The position numbers and the translations under genes were made by a program. The notes under the pieces are model-generated. The model had not been told where the DNA came from. It made no database searches and saw only the letters and a program-made list of their open reading frames with translations. From Typha latifolia (lineage: Eukaryota; Streptophyta; Magnoliopsida; Poales; Typhaceae), in NCBI GenBank assembly GCA_019914945.1, contig CM034106.1:2728001-2792000 (forward strand): 64,000 nucleotides of DNA, read 5' to 3'. Numbering within the stretch: the first letter of the stretch is position 1; each line of letters begins with the position of its first letter. This document shows positions 24,140 through 34,948 of the stretch, piece after piece.

Positions 24140-24840
24140 AGATCAAAATAGATAGAGGACAAGTGTGCACGAATGCGGAATACGAATTCCATCTCATCAG
24201 ATCTCTCATCTCTCACTTCATGTTCATTACCATCAACACATAGATTCTCAAACTTTCTCTACACCCCTCTCCCTTATTCCATAACCACCACCCCACCCCC
24301 TTCCGCCCTCCCCATCCCTCCCCTCTCCAATGTTGACGGCCGCCTACTCAACCTTGGAACCGACGGTGTCGCGCACTTAATCTGGGAGTTCAATATCTAC
24401 AACTTCGATGTCCATCTTGACCTCCAATCCCCGAACTCCGTCAACCTTCTCATCAACCAAGTAATCAACCTCAATCAACTCCGTAATGAAGGAATTCACT
24501 CATGGCACTTCGTGCATCTCCTCCTCTTTAACTCAGGCCTTCTTTAAACAACGCCATGCCGTTTTATAGCACATATGATTTTAGATACCTCATTAAAGCT
24601 TTGCTTTATAGCATCCCGTCAAATAATCTCAGATAATTCATGTAGTTTATTCAAGTTTTCTTCTATGGTCGGATTTTCAAGATGAATAATATTATCAAGT
24701 AATGTGATGGAATCTATGGCTGGTTAGAGAGAACAACGAGTTTGTTGGGGATTAAGAAGAAAGTATGGAGGTCTCATCGCTTAGAATTATCGATGCTGCT
24801 TTGAACATTAGATAGGGATCTTATCATTTTTATTATCTAG
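24140..24840 (+). pseudogene. CAF1-type deadenylase pseudogene, copy 3
   Basis: The third tandem copy keeps the EYEFHLI remnant and then, after a frameshift, a longer open middle part (about 24326-24547): SNVDGRLLNLGTDGVAHLIW and EFNIYNFDVHLDLQSPNSVN. It has Trp where copies 1 and 2 share a stop codon, so it stays closer to the ancestral reading frame there. A stop follows NSGLL, and the C-terminal half (about 24550-24830) is frameshifted and shortened. The GSD block is missing, apparently deleted between 24775 and 24785. Non-functional. Confidence 0.7.
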
Positions 24841-24869
24841 GGTTTAGCATCTAACTAGCCAAACCTCAA

Positions 24870-26000
24870 ATCTTTCATTTTTAGCCTATGCTTGCTGGAG
24901 TGAAAAATAAACTTAAAGAATGGAGAAAGTCTGCCTTTTTGCAAGCACTATCTATTTGATAAATTTTACACTTCATATATTACCTATATATAATTTATCT
25001 TATATCCCTATTCCTCTTTCGATCTTGGATAAGATTGAAGGGGCTTAGGAATCTGCAACAATAGGAATGCTAGGGTTGGGTTTGTAGGATCTGGAGCCAT
25101 TGATCCTTAATTGCGTTGATAAATCTTGGGTTAACCTTATGGTGTCTAAGTATAGCCAACCTTGCTGAGTTTGACATCTTCTGTGTGCTAGGGCTAAAAT
25201 TTTTTTTGTGTTCAAACACATTTTGTATTCTGTCCTAGTATGAGCTTTTTGGATGACCTTTAGTTATTTTATCTCTCGATCTGCTTAAAGCCCACCCTCA
25301 TTAAAATGTCAGCTTATTATTTTGTAAAAAGAAGTTGTGACTCATATTTGATCAAACATGCAATAAGGATAAAATTAAGTATTATTTTGGGGATGTCTTA
25401 GCTCGGTTATGTATTCCTAGCCTCTGTCCTATTTTTAGGCTTTTGGATTTGGACTCCTAATCCCTTTGGCCATGCTAGAATATAGATGTGGCAACTTTGG
25501 AAATGTCACAATAACATTCGAAAAGAAAACTGCCACTCATTCACAACTCTTCTATAGAAGTATGGCTAAAATGCAAAGAAAGTCACCACAATGGCTTAGT
25601 ATAGAGATGTTGGGGAGCCCCCGACAATGAGGTACACTAAACTTAACGTTGATGAAGCTATGTCTTTTGCCTCTGGTTGTGCAGAGGATGATTCAATTTC
25701 TTGGACGATGAATGACAACCCTTTGCTATCTGGTGCGAATGATTGTACTATTACAAACTTTTTGCAAGTGGAGGTTGAGGTACTTAAGTTTGCATAATCA
25801 ACGCTTGGGACCACAATTTATCAAATATCCACATCGAATCCAACTCTCGCTCCCTAATCAAAATCTTACAACGCCATTGTGTGGCTCATTGAAATGTAAG
25901 CACATTTTTTATGATAGTTATATATTGTTTAATACCCTATTTACTCTTTTTATCTCTCATTTTGTCACGAAGGCTAACCACTCTATTGATTGGTTGGGTA
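24870..26000 (+). pseudogene. LINE relic: post-RT segment and RNase H-like domain
   Basis: Plus-strand fragments read VKNKLKEWRKSAFLQALSI, then YLINFTLHILPIYNLSYIP and LSILDKIEG, matching the post-RT segment of plant LINEs (lines such as LQSWK..LS..GR..LI..VL..LPIY..S.FP.P..I...I). Further on, at about 25620-25920, degraded frames give MRYTKLNVDEAMSFASGCAE and LLSGANDC and a run matching the RVT_3 type RNase H domain (W.K.NVDGA...). Many stops and indels. Probably the 3' half of the LINE whose 5' part lies at 22140-22480. Confidence 0.65.
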
Positions 26001-28010
26001 ACTAGAAAAGTCTTAGACATTTTTCTTCTATTTTGATTTCTTCTATTTTAATTTCTTCTATGCTCTCTACTCTCTTAGAAATTACGTATATAAATACTTC
26101 AACTATTGTCCCAGATATCTGAAGTACTTTTGCGCCATTTTTTTGAGATAATATAATATATTTTTTTATTAAAAAAATCTTTCTAAAGGATATACACACT
26201 AAAAGATAAAGAATACTCTTTGTAAAATACACCTACTAAGTCACTTTATTGTGTAATAAAGGTAAATAATGGACAACCCTAGTGACAATTTACAAATAGA
26301 TCTATTCATTTTCTATATATATAATCAGGGTCTTGTTCCACTATGTGCTAAGATCTCTTTATCACTATTACTATCACTATTACTATCACTATACTGTGAT
26401 CAATTCTAAAGGGGTTCACATTGTTTTGTACGGTGTTTGATAGTAGTTGAGAGAATAGTGAATAATTATTATTAGCTTTAAAACAGAAAAAGAAAAACAA
26501 AAGTATCTAAGATACCCTCATTTGCCTTTTAGCCTTCTACTTTTATCTCAACTTTAACAAATTTACTCACACTATTAAGATTATTTTATACTTACAGTTA
26601 ATTTAATTTATCTAAATTATATCCGTCTTTTGAGATATTAAATAAAAACATACGGAGATCTAATAAATAAAGACATGCATGTTAGTATGTTAATATATAT
26701 ATATATATACGGTGTTTTCAAGAAAATTCCTCGAATTGTTTAAATTTCCAGAGTGCACTATTGCAAATAGTGAAAAATATATTGGTAGGACGTGATATGC
26801 AATTATTTCTTCTTTCATGCGCCCATCCCTGCAGCCGATCCAGAAACAGCGAGGCCAAAGCGAAATGCGTCATCGATTTTTCGCCGAAAGCTACCGATTA
26901 CCGTCGTTATTCCTCATTTCTTATTCGGAGGCCATGGAATAGTCTTTATCGAGACGTATAAGTTTGGAGTTATGCGTAGTATCTTATGACTATAATTTAC
27001 GTAATAGAAGAACAAGCAACGGTTAATTAATCCAGCCATTCTTAATTAATTAATTAATTAATAGTGTTGCCTGATAAATGATGGTCTTTATTGCATTATT
27101 AGCAAGAAACTCCCTTTTATTTGGAGAAAACTTTTCTTTTTCTTTGAGAAATGGGAGAATTGCAGTGATACATGAAGAAGAATTATAAGATTACAGTAAT
27201 ATTGAGAAGATGAGAATATAATTTTCAATTTATTTGAAGCATAGAAGGGCTCCCACAAGCTCCAATAAGGAGTTTAAGAATCCACTTAGTAATAATTTAA
27301 TAATTATCTTTAATTTCTCTTTCTTTTCGCCATTTAACGATAAAATTATTATTTATTTATTTTTCTCTTTTATGTGGTCCTGGAAATTGAAACAAAATTT
27401 TTTCGATGATTCATGAGGACATCTCAAGACCAATTTATTTATTTTATTTTCTCTTTTTTTCCATTTTTTTTCTTTTTTTTTCTTCTTTTGTTTATGCACA
27501 TGAATCATACTATGCTTCATTTGAAAACATCCATATACAATATATATTTACTTATTTTTGCTTTGCAGAACTAGCCAAATTTAGTTATATATTGTTGTAT
27601 ATAAGTGAAAATTTTACAGAATTAGTTCGCATAGATCTGCAAAGTGAAACAATAAATGAAGTGATGTTGCAAAATTAAAAATCATTTTGGTTTTTCATGC
27701 AAAGGACTCATGTATCTATCTATCTATCTTTGGCTTGGAATTCGTCCAAGCATAAGACTTCTCTACTTTCCCTTCTATGATTTTGAAAATGGCATGACAA
27801 GTTTCAAACAAAGATAGTTAAAGTAGAATAATTCTACCCAAATTGGAAATTAAGGTGTTACTTGGTATGATCATCATGAATGTTATTATTTTAGAATTTG
27901 AGCAGTTTTTATTCTGGAAGTACAATCAATCACATCTTTGTCACATCTTATGCCTGTATCAAAACTTTATATATCTTATAGAACTAAAATCCTCACCATA
28001 AAAATTGTAT
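26000..28010. other. Intergenic, no gene seen
   Basis: AT-rich. It holds a short (TCACTATTAC)n-like run at about 26355-26395, TTAATTAA repeats near 27040-27062 and a T-rich stretch at 27430-27490. A small GC-richer island at 26815-26950 has two overlapping short frames but no recognisable protein. Confidence 0.5.
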
Positions 28011-28428
28011 TTATATTTGGAAAAATTTGGGCATACCATTCTGTCTTTTAATAATATTATAGTATATACTCTATATTTTTATTATTTATAAATTAAATAT
28101 TATAATTTAGCGAATATGTGCAGAAAATACTCTGCCGTTAATTTAATTATGTTAAAAAGTTATGAAAATATCTTCAACTAAGTCATATTAAGAGTATTTA
28201 AGTTATTTAGAAATAAAGATATTTTAAGCATTTTAGTTAATTTAGAAATAAAATATCTTTACTTAATAAAATATTTTTATGGTGTTAAGTTTAAATCTAA
28301 CTCAGGGTATTTTTTTTACATATATCCACTAAATTATAAAACTTAATTTACAAATAGTAAAAATATAGAGCGTTAACTATAATTGCGTTATAAAACAAGA
28401 TTTTATATACAAGTTTCTCTTATATTTA
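28011..28428. mobile_element. Mutator-type MITE, copy B
   Basis: The element at 28020-28419 (400 bp) has long inverted ends related to AAATTTGCATATAACACCCT. The flanks TTATATTTG (28011-28019) and TTATATTTA (28420-28428) match at 8 of 9 positions, as expected of an aged Mutator target duplication. No open frame. Confidence 0.75.
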
Positions 28429-28527
28429 TTCATTCCACATACATTGCAATATCTTTCTCTAGATTATTCAATTTTAACATGATATAGTATCTTTATCTCT
28501 AATTTATCTAATTGTACTATAATATTA

Positions 28528-29353
28528 TGTTACGAACCAGCTTAATCTGATCCATGACGGTTTTGGACTCAATGGAGCACGTAACTTCCAAGGGGATCTA
28601 CGAACAATCTAACCAACAGATCCTCCTGAATTTAGATATATTGTTGCTGTTGAAAAAGAGTTTTCCAACGAATCCAAGATCACCAGATTTGGACGGTTAG
28701 ATCTCAAGATATCGACCAAATAGTGATCAAAGGTCAATTAGATCCTAGTTTGATAGCCCTCCAATAGCTAGATGGATGCTAGATTTAGTTCTTTATGTGG
28801 AGGGGGAGAAGTTATTATGGAAGAGGGTGGTTAGAGGCCGACCAAAGACTTAGGTGGTGGAAGAAGGGAGGTGGGAGAGGGCGTCAATGGCTAGAGTCAA
28901 ATAGAGAAGGAGATAAGGCTAAAATTAATTCCAATAACATGATAAGACATCAATTAGGGTTTCCTCCACATATATATAGAGGCTCACCCTAAAAACCCCT
29001 TAATTAACTTAAACAATTTCAAACAACCCTAACAATCCCTAACAAAACCCACACTTTTGCCGCGGTGCGTTCAAACACGCTCGATTGCGTTCGAACGCGG
29101 AAATTCCTATCTCTGTCGATGCGAACGTAATGCAGGCGTTCGAACGACCACGTTCGAACGCGCCCATTTTCGTTCGAATGCGTTATTTCTGTCCTCTGAC
29201 GATGCGAACGTGATGTAGGCATTTGAACTACCCCGTTCGAACGCACCTTGGCAAAAATTAATTTTATTGCTTCTACATACTCAACTAGATAAATAGGTTC
29301 ATTCCCATGAACCCAATGTCACGCGTGGAGCCAATATGGATCGAATCGTATCA
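28528..29353 (-). repeat. 3' LTR of the Gypsy element
   Basis: 826 bp, paired with 30711-31521. Diverged by point changes and small indels, including about 20 extra bases near 29285 absent from the other LTR, so the insertion is not recent. The LTR contains a cluster of GTTCGAACG palindromes at about 29060-29240. Confidence 0.9.
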
Positions 29354-29359
29354 CTGCAC

Positions 29360-30677
29360 CACGCTTCCGTGGACCTTGACCTCAAGGTGTCATCTTAGGG
29401 TATCGGTCCATGAAGTCGGCTTTAAGCATCCATGTTGCCTCATCCATTGGGCATCCTTGCCATTCCACCAAAATCTCAATCATCCACTCGTCCTAAACTC
29501 GAGTGTGTCGGCGAGCTAGGATCCGTACTGGAGTAGGGGTACTTGCTTCGGATTTAAACTCCTCGGATTCCGTTATCGTTGGTTCAAGTGAAACACCTCC
29601 GATGAGCTCGGTAAGAGGAACTGACAAACCTTTAGATTTGAGATGTGAAATACCGGGTGTATCCGCGCCTCCTCCGGTAAGTCTAAGTGATATGCTATAG
29701 GCCCAATCCTCTTGATCACCTAGTTTGGTCCATAAAATTTTAGAGCTAACTTTTGATTGGTAATTGGTCTAACTGAGCTTTGCCGGTATGGTTGTAGCTT
29801 GATGAAGACCCAATCCCCAATCGAAAAGGACCTTTCTTGGTGCCTCTGGTCGTAGACTTGCTTCATCCTATTTTGGGCAGCCGCTAAGTGTATTTTGAGT
29901 CTCCTCAACACCTCATCACGATCTCGCAAAATTGCATCCACCTCGATTTGCTCAGTTCGAGCTGATGGCAAGTATGTTTGCAAGATGGGAGGTGGCTGTC
30001 CATAGACGGCCTCAAATGGAGTCATGCCAATGGCCAAATGAAAAGCCGTATTGTATGATCATTCCGCCCATGGCAAATAAGATATCCACTATCATAGTCG
30101 CACGCCCACAAAACACCTCAAGTACTGTTCTAAGCAACGATTTAGCACCTTGGATTGCCCGTTCATTTGAGGATAATAGGCTGAACTCATTTGGAAAGTA
30201 GTCCCTTGGAGTGCAAAGAATTTCTATCAAAATTGACTCACAAATATAGGATCACGATCTGAAACAATCGGTTTTGGCATACCATGCATCTTGGCCACGT
30301 CCCATACATAAAACTCCGCAACGCTTTTTGCCGTGTAAGGATGCGCTAAAGCAGAAAAATGCGCATACTTGCTGAGGTGATCTACCATCACCAATATAAT
30401 AGAATGTCCCTTGGCCTTGGATAGACCATCAATGAAATCCATGGCGACATCCTCCCAAACCTTCACCGGAATTGGAAGTGGTTGAAGCAATCCAACATGT
30501 TTTGCCGACTCCATCTTTGCCCTTTGGCATACTTCACAAGCCTTGACATAGGCCTATACATCCTTCTGTCCGTCCTCGAGAACTCTAAGGGGATGGAGAT
30601 CTTGATATAGCCACGTGGTCTGTCTCCACACCTTGATCACTTACTTGCTTAGCCGCCTTGGATCTTGTGGTAGCCAT
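29360..30677 (-). pseudogene. Gypsy polyprotein relic (gag start, integrase, C-terminus)
   Basis: Read on the minus strand. An ATG at 30675-30677 opens MATTRSKAAKQVSD, a gag-type start, for about 30 codons. A large deletion then joins it to the integrase: the zinc-binding end YVKACEVCQRAKM, the core VWEDVAMDFIDGLSK with the first catalytic Asp, and PKPIVSDRDPIFVSQF with the second. The region of the third acidic residue reads NGQSKVLNR, with Lys where Glu is expected. Stops and a frameshift follow near 30060-30230. The frame at 29720-30037 (MTPFEAVYGQPPP, then FSIGDWVFIKLQPYRQ) is the conserved part after the core. A chromodomain-like end (VEWQGCP..EATW) lies near 29440. Not functional. Confidence 0.88.
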
Positions 30678-30696
30678 AGTAGTCCGAGGAAAGTTG

Positions 30697-30708
30697 GCTC
30701 TGATACCA
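30697..30708 (-). other. Primer-binding site of the Gypsy element
   Basis: On the minus strand TGGTATCAGAGC, complementary to the 3' end of initiator-Met tRNA, lies two bases inside the 5' LTR (30711). It fixes the orientation of the element and the inner boundary of its 5' LTR. Confidence 0.9.
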
Positions 30709-30710
30709 GT

Positions 30711-31521
30711 TGTTACGAACCGGCCTAATCCGATCCGCGACGGTTCTAAACTCAATGGAGCATGTAATTTCCAAGGGGATCTACGAACAATCTAACCAAT
30801 GGTTCCTCCTAAATTTTGGATATGTTGTTGCTCTTGAAGAGAGCTTTCCAACAAATCCAAGATCACCGGATTTGGATAGTTAGAGCTCAAGATATTGTTT
30901 GAATAATGGTCGAAGGTCAATTAGATCCTAGTTTAATAGCTCTCCAATGGTTAGATGGATGCTAGGTTTAGTTCTTAGTGTGAAGGGAGAAAAGTTGTTG
31001 CGGAAGAGGGTGGTTAGAGGCTAGAAGAGGCCAACCAAAGACTTGAGCGGTGGAAGAAGGGAGGTGGGAGAGGGCACCAATGGCTAGAGTTAAATAGAGA
31101 AGGAGATAAGGCTAAAACCAATTCTAATAACATGATAAGACATCAATTATATATAGGCTCACCTAAGAACTCCTTAATTAACTTAAACAACTCCAAACAA
31201 CCCTAACAATCCCTAACAAAACCCACACTTCCGCCGCAGTGCGTTCGATCGTGCCCGATTGCGTTCGAACGCAGAATTTCCGTTCTCTATCGATGCGAAC
31301 GTGATACAGGCGTTCGAACGACCATGTTCGAGCACCCGTTTCCGTTCAAACACGCCATTTCCATTCTCTATCGATACGAACGTGATGCAGGCATTCTAAT
31401 CACCCTGTTAGAATGCGGTCCTTGCGTTCGAACGCACCCTGACAAAAATTGATTTTATTATTTCTACATATTCTCATGAACCCAATGTCACACGATGAGC
31501 CAATATGGATCGAATCTATCA
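30711..31521 (-). repeat. 5' LTR of the Gypsy element
   Basis: 811 bp, homologous along its length to 28528-29353. It also contains the GTTCGAACG cluster (about 31240-31440). Its outer end abuts the TATTA target duplication. Confidence 0.9.
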
Positions 31522-31570
31522 TATTACCCCTTTTTTATCTACATAATCAGATAAACTAGATAAAGTTATC

Positions 31571-32119
31571 TATAACAACCCAACCTTAATAATAATAATA
31601 ATAATAATAATAATTAAAAATTAATTAATTAAATTTTGGGCACGACGTGGCCAGCCTCGTGCCGGTGCAAGCTGCTCATGCAGCCTGCATGGTGGGGCAC
31701 CACGCGCCCACTGCCGCTGCCGCTGCCAACCGGCTGTGGCCAGCTGGCCGCGTTGCCCCGGCATCGCCGCAACCCCTCCTCCACATCCTTCCCTCTCTCT
31801 CTCTTTAAATATCTCTCTCTCGGTCACTCTCTCACTCTACTCTTTCTCGCACTTTTTCCACTGCTCGTAGTCGACATCGGCCCGCCGCCACCTCCCCAAA
31901 GCTGTCGCTGCCGGTGAGATCCCTTATTCCCCCCTCTTTCCTTTTCTTCCTCTCTCTCTCTTTCTTGCCCGAGCTCAGGCTCGTCGGAGCCGAGCTGCCG
32001 ACGAGAGGCCGACCGCTGGCTGGTCAGCAGCGGCCAGTGACCTCCCCGCCGGCCTGGGTCCGCAACCCCCTCCCTCACCTTCTCTTTTTCTTCTCTTCCT
32101 CTTCTCCTCTTCTTCTTCT

Positions 32120-32151
<32 letters not shown>

Positions 32152-34581
32152 TTTCTCCTTCTTCCTCGGTTTCTTCTCCTTTTTTCTACACAGTGCTGGG
32201 CTCAGCCCAGCACTAATGGCATAATTAATTAATTAATTAATTATTTTATTTATGTTATTTATTTTGGTATTTTTCTTCTTAATTAATGCAAATAGATTAT
32301 TTAGACATTAACTATTTTAATAATATTATATATTCTTCAATATAATTATATTAATGATAATTTTTTTAATTAATGATTAATTAGGTATAAATATAGGTAA
32401 TACTTTTATTTATTTATTTATATGTCTATTAGATTAATAGATAGATTTGCAAATTATAATTATTAGATTTCTATTCTAATACCCTCATCATATATATTTT
32501 AAGTATTTCTATTAATTTTTTTATATATGATTATTCTGCAACAAATAAAATACTAAGCTTATTTAGTTATTTATTTATTATTTTATCGAGTAAATACTAC
32601 ATTGTCCCTAATTAATCAAGATAGTGTATGAATTATAAAATTAATTATAATTAGACCTTGTCTATACTTATAGTTATTTAGCCTTTTATTTTATTTTATT
32701 TTATTTTATAATTATATATTTAGAAATACTCTTATATAAAAGGAAACAAACCTCTTCTCCTTATGTTATAACTAATATTTATGATAATAATATAATTATA
32801 GTATTTGAATCGTATCTATAATATAGACTTAGTTATGTAATCAAAAATAAAGAGAAGTGATTCTAAACCTAATAAACATTTATATTTTAATTGAATTAAT
32901 TCTAATTAGATAAACGGCTAACATCATACTACTTAAATATTTTTAGATCCCGAACTCCTTATTTGAGACCCCGTGGACTTTGCTAGCGATGGGTGTCACT
33001 CGGTTAACTGACGGACGTGAGAGATGCGTGGTTTGTGTCTTCTGATCAGACGGTGAGTAGTCTTATTCTCTAGACGTCTTTCACAAATTATGATATATTA
33101 TATCTTATGTACACGCATATTTTGGCCTCCGGCATGATTATATGACTTTATATAGATATAATTTTAGTCAATCATATTTTTATCATGCATTTGATTAGGC
33201 TAATCTGAGATATGAGTACATTGGTGATATATAGAGATGATTATACTACTATAATTTTATGTCGGGATGATCTCTATCATGAGTATGCATGTGATAGACT
33301 AGAAAAAATATACATGTGTTAGATACATGGTTAGAGTCGACATTGCATCATCTTTCTCTTGGCTTCTTTACCACCTAAATTCCTGAGTTGCATGATCTGT
33401 TACAGTACTGAATATATGCATATGATTTATCATGTATAGAAAATCATAAAAATACATGTGTATGTGATGTGATATGATGTGATGGCTGGAACGGTATCTG
33501 GTTCGGACTTGTACTGGACATACTCTTAGCGTATGGCAAAGTATGGTGATGGCTGATGGTTGTACCCTTAGCGTATGATAGGGTACAACTATCATTGATA
33601 TACCTTTAGTGTATGACAGGGTATGATTACTTTCTTCTGAGATACCTTTAGCGTATGGCAAAGTATGATTTATTTACAGAGATACCCTTAGCGTATGGCA
33701 GGGTATGATTTATCTATAGAGATACTCTTAGCGTATGACAGGGTATGCTCTGAGCTTGTGACATGATCTGTATCGAGTTTGGAGCAGGATACCATAGTCT
33801 AGCATGATGGATGATATTTAGAGTTGAGATTGATAATTGTGATAGTGAGAGATATATAGATTATATTTGCTTCTGACATATACGATTATCTAGTGGTTGG
33901 CATGCATCATGCATCATCATTGATGTGACTAGTATCATTGGATCATAATTGTTATACATGATATGTTGTTATATTCGGTGATGTTATATGGTAATTTTAT
34001 TATGTGATATATTTTTGGTTGAAGATATAATATGCTCATGACTCTCTTATTTCTTTTCTAACCCTTCAGATATGTGGTACGTGATAACAACTTGAGATAT
34101 CTTGAGAAGATATTTTAGAGCGATGATGAAGTGAGCTATAGATGTGAGATGGTATAGATGATAGTTTATATAGAAATTGAGTTGTATTAGTATTTGATAT
34201 TTGTACTCTTTTGTATTAGACGGTGATTTGTATAATACAGATCGAATCATAGTATAATCTTATATTAGTTATTTTAGTTGTATCTTGATGGTTTGTTGTG
34301 GCCTATGTGGGGTCCTGCCAAATTACGTAGTGGTCTAGTGTATATTATTGTGAAGTTGGATATTCATATGTTAACAAATTTATTTGGCTAATAGTATGAT
34401 TTATTTGGTGGTGAATTATGTGATCATAAATAGGTTAGCATGTTTTATTTGATGATGTCATGATTATATGTGCACACGAGAGTATCTGTGCGTAACGGAC
34501 CCCGCCCAACCTGTCGCGTGCGCCGCGCGTGCCGTGTGGGCGTGTGGGTGTGCATGTGCCCGTGCCAGGCGGGGCGTTACA
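31571..34581 (+). mobile_element. Probable 3-kb solo LTR
   Basis: Read on the plus strand it starts TATAACAACCCAACC (a TG to TA change from the usual TGTAACAACCC) and ends GGGGCGTTACA. The flanking pentamers TTATC (31566-31570) and ATATC (34582-34586) match at 4 of 5 positions. The body is mosaic: a GC- and CT-rich promoter-like start with a TTTAAATATC box at about 31805, a (TTTC)n run, an AT-rich centre, a hairpin repeat array, and a very GC-rich end (34495-34575). There is no coding frame of interest; frames at 31636-32216 are low-complexity. Its size suits large Gypsy (Tekay/del-like) LTRs, but the lineage is a guess. The partner LTR and internal domains are absent. Confidence 0.6.
33520..33745 (+). 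repeat. Six hairpin repeats of the TACCCTTAGCGTATGGCAGGGTA type
   Basis: A 23-bp motif with inverted arms (TACCCT / AGGGTA) around TAGCGTATGGC recurs six times at about 33520, 33566, 33600, 33641, 33682 and 33722, with a spacing near 40 bp. Several copies show paired changes in both arms (for example CTTT with AAAG), suggesting the hairpin is maintained or was copied as a unit. It lies inside the putative 3-kb LTR. Confidence 0.8.
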
Positions 34582-34589
34582 ATATCAGA

Positions 34590-34948
34590 TTGAAATCAAA
34601 AGATAAGATAAATATATAAAAATCCAATCTTCTTAGTTTATTATTTTATATTCGGAATAAAAGATCGTTGAAAAAATTAACGGGTTAATTGACATGTTTA
34701 AAATAAGGCAAATAATTGAATAGTAACTATTAATTTTTCTCTCATAATGTAACTGTTGAAATTAAATAATACCAAATAAAATTAACTACAAGTACATGAC
34801 ACCTTTCTGAATTATAAGGGTAAATTAGTCATATTTTATTTCTCTCTCTTAGTTATCTATTATTTTATAAAAGATAAAAGTAATAATAAAAAATTATTAG
34901 AAGTTGACACTCTTATTATTAAGAAAATAGTTATAAGGAGTGTTAACA
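34590..34948. other. Intergenic, no gene seen
   Basis: AT-rich sequence between the 3-kb LTR and the next LTR fragment; nothing recognisable. Confidence 0.5.

Larger units (their letters stand above)
28523..31526 (-). mobile_element. Gypsy LTR retrotransposon, internally deleted
   Basis: The element at 28528-31521 (2,994 bp) lies on the minus strand and is flanked by a perfect 5-bp target duplication, TATTA (28523-28527 and 31522-31526). The two LTRs are 28528-29353 (3') and 30711-31521 (5'), starting TGTTACGAACC and ending ATCGAAT..TATCA as read on the plus strand. Only about 1.36 kb of internal sequence remains. It keeps the primer site, a gag start and part of integrase. Protease, RT and RNase H are deleted, so the element is non-autonomous. 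Confidence 0.92.

Noticed and set aside
31636..32216. Overlapping frames of 84-100 residues on both strands
   Set aside because: They lie in the CT/GC-rich part of the putative 3-kb LTR and are low-complexity; open on both strands because of composition.
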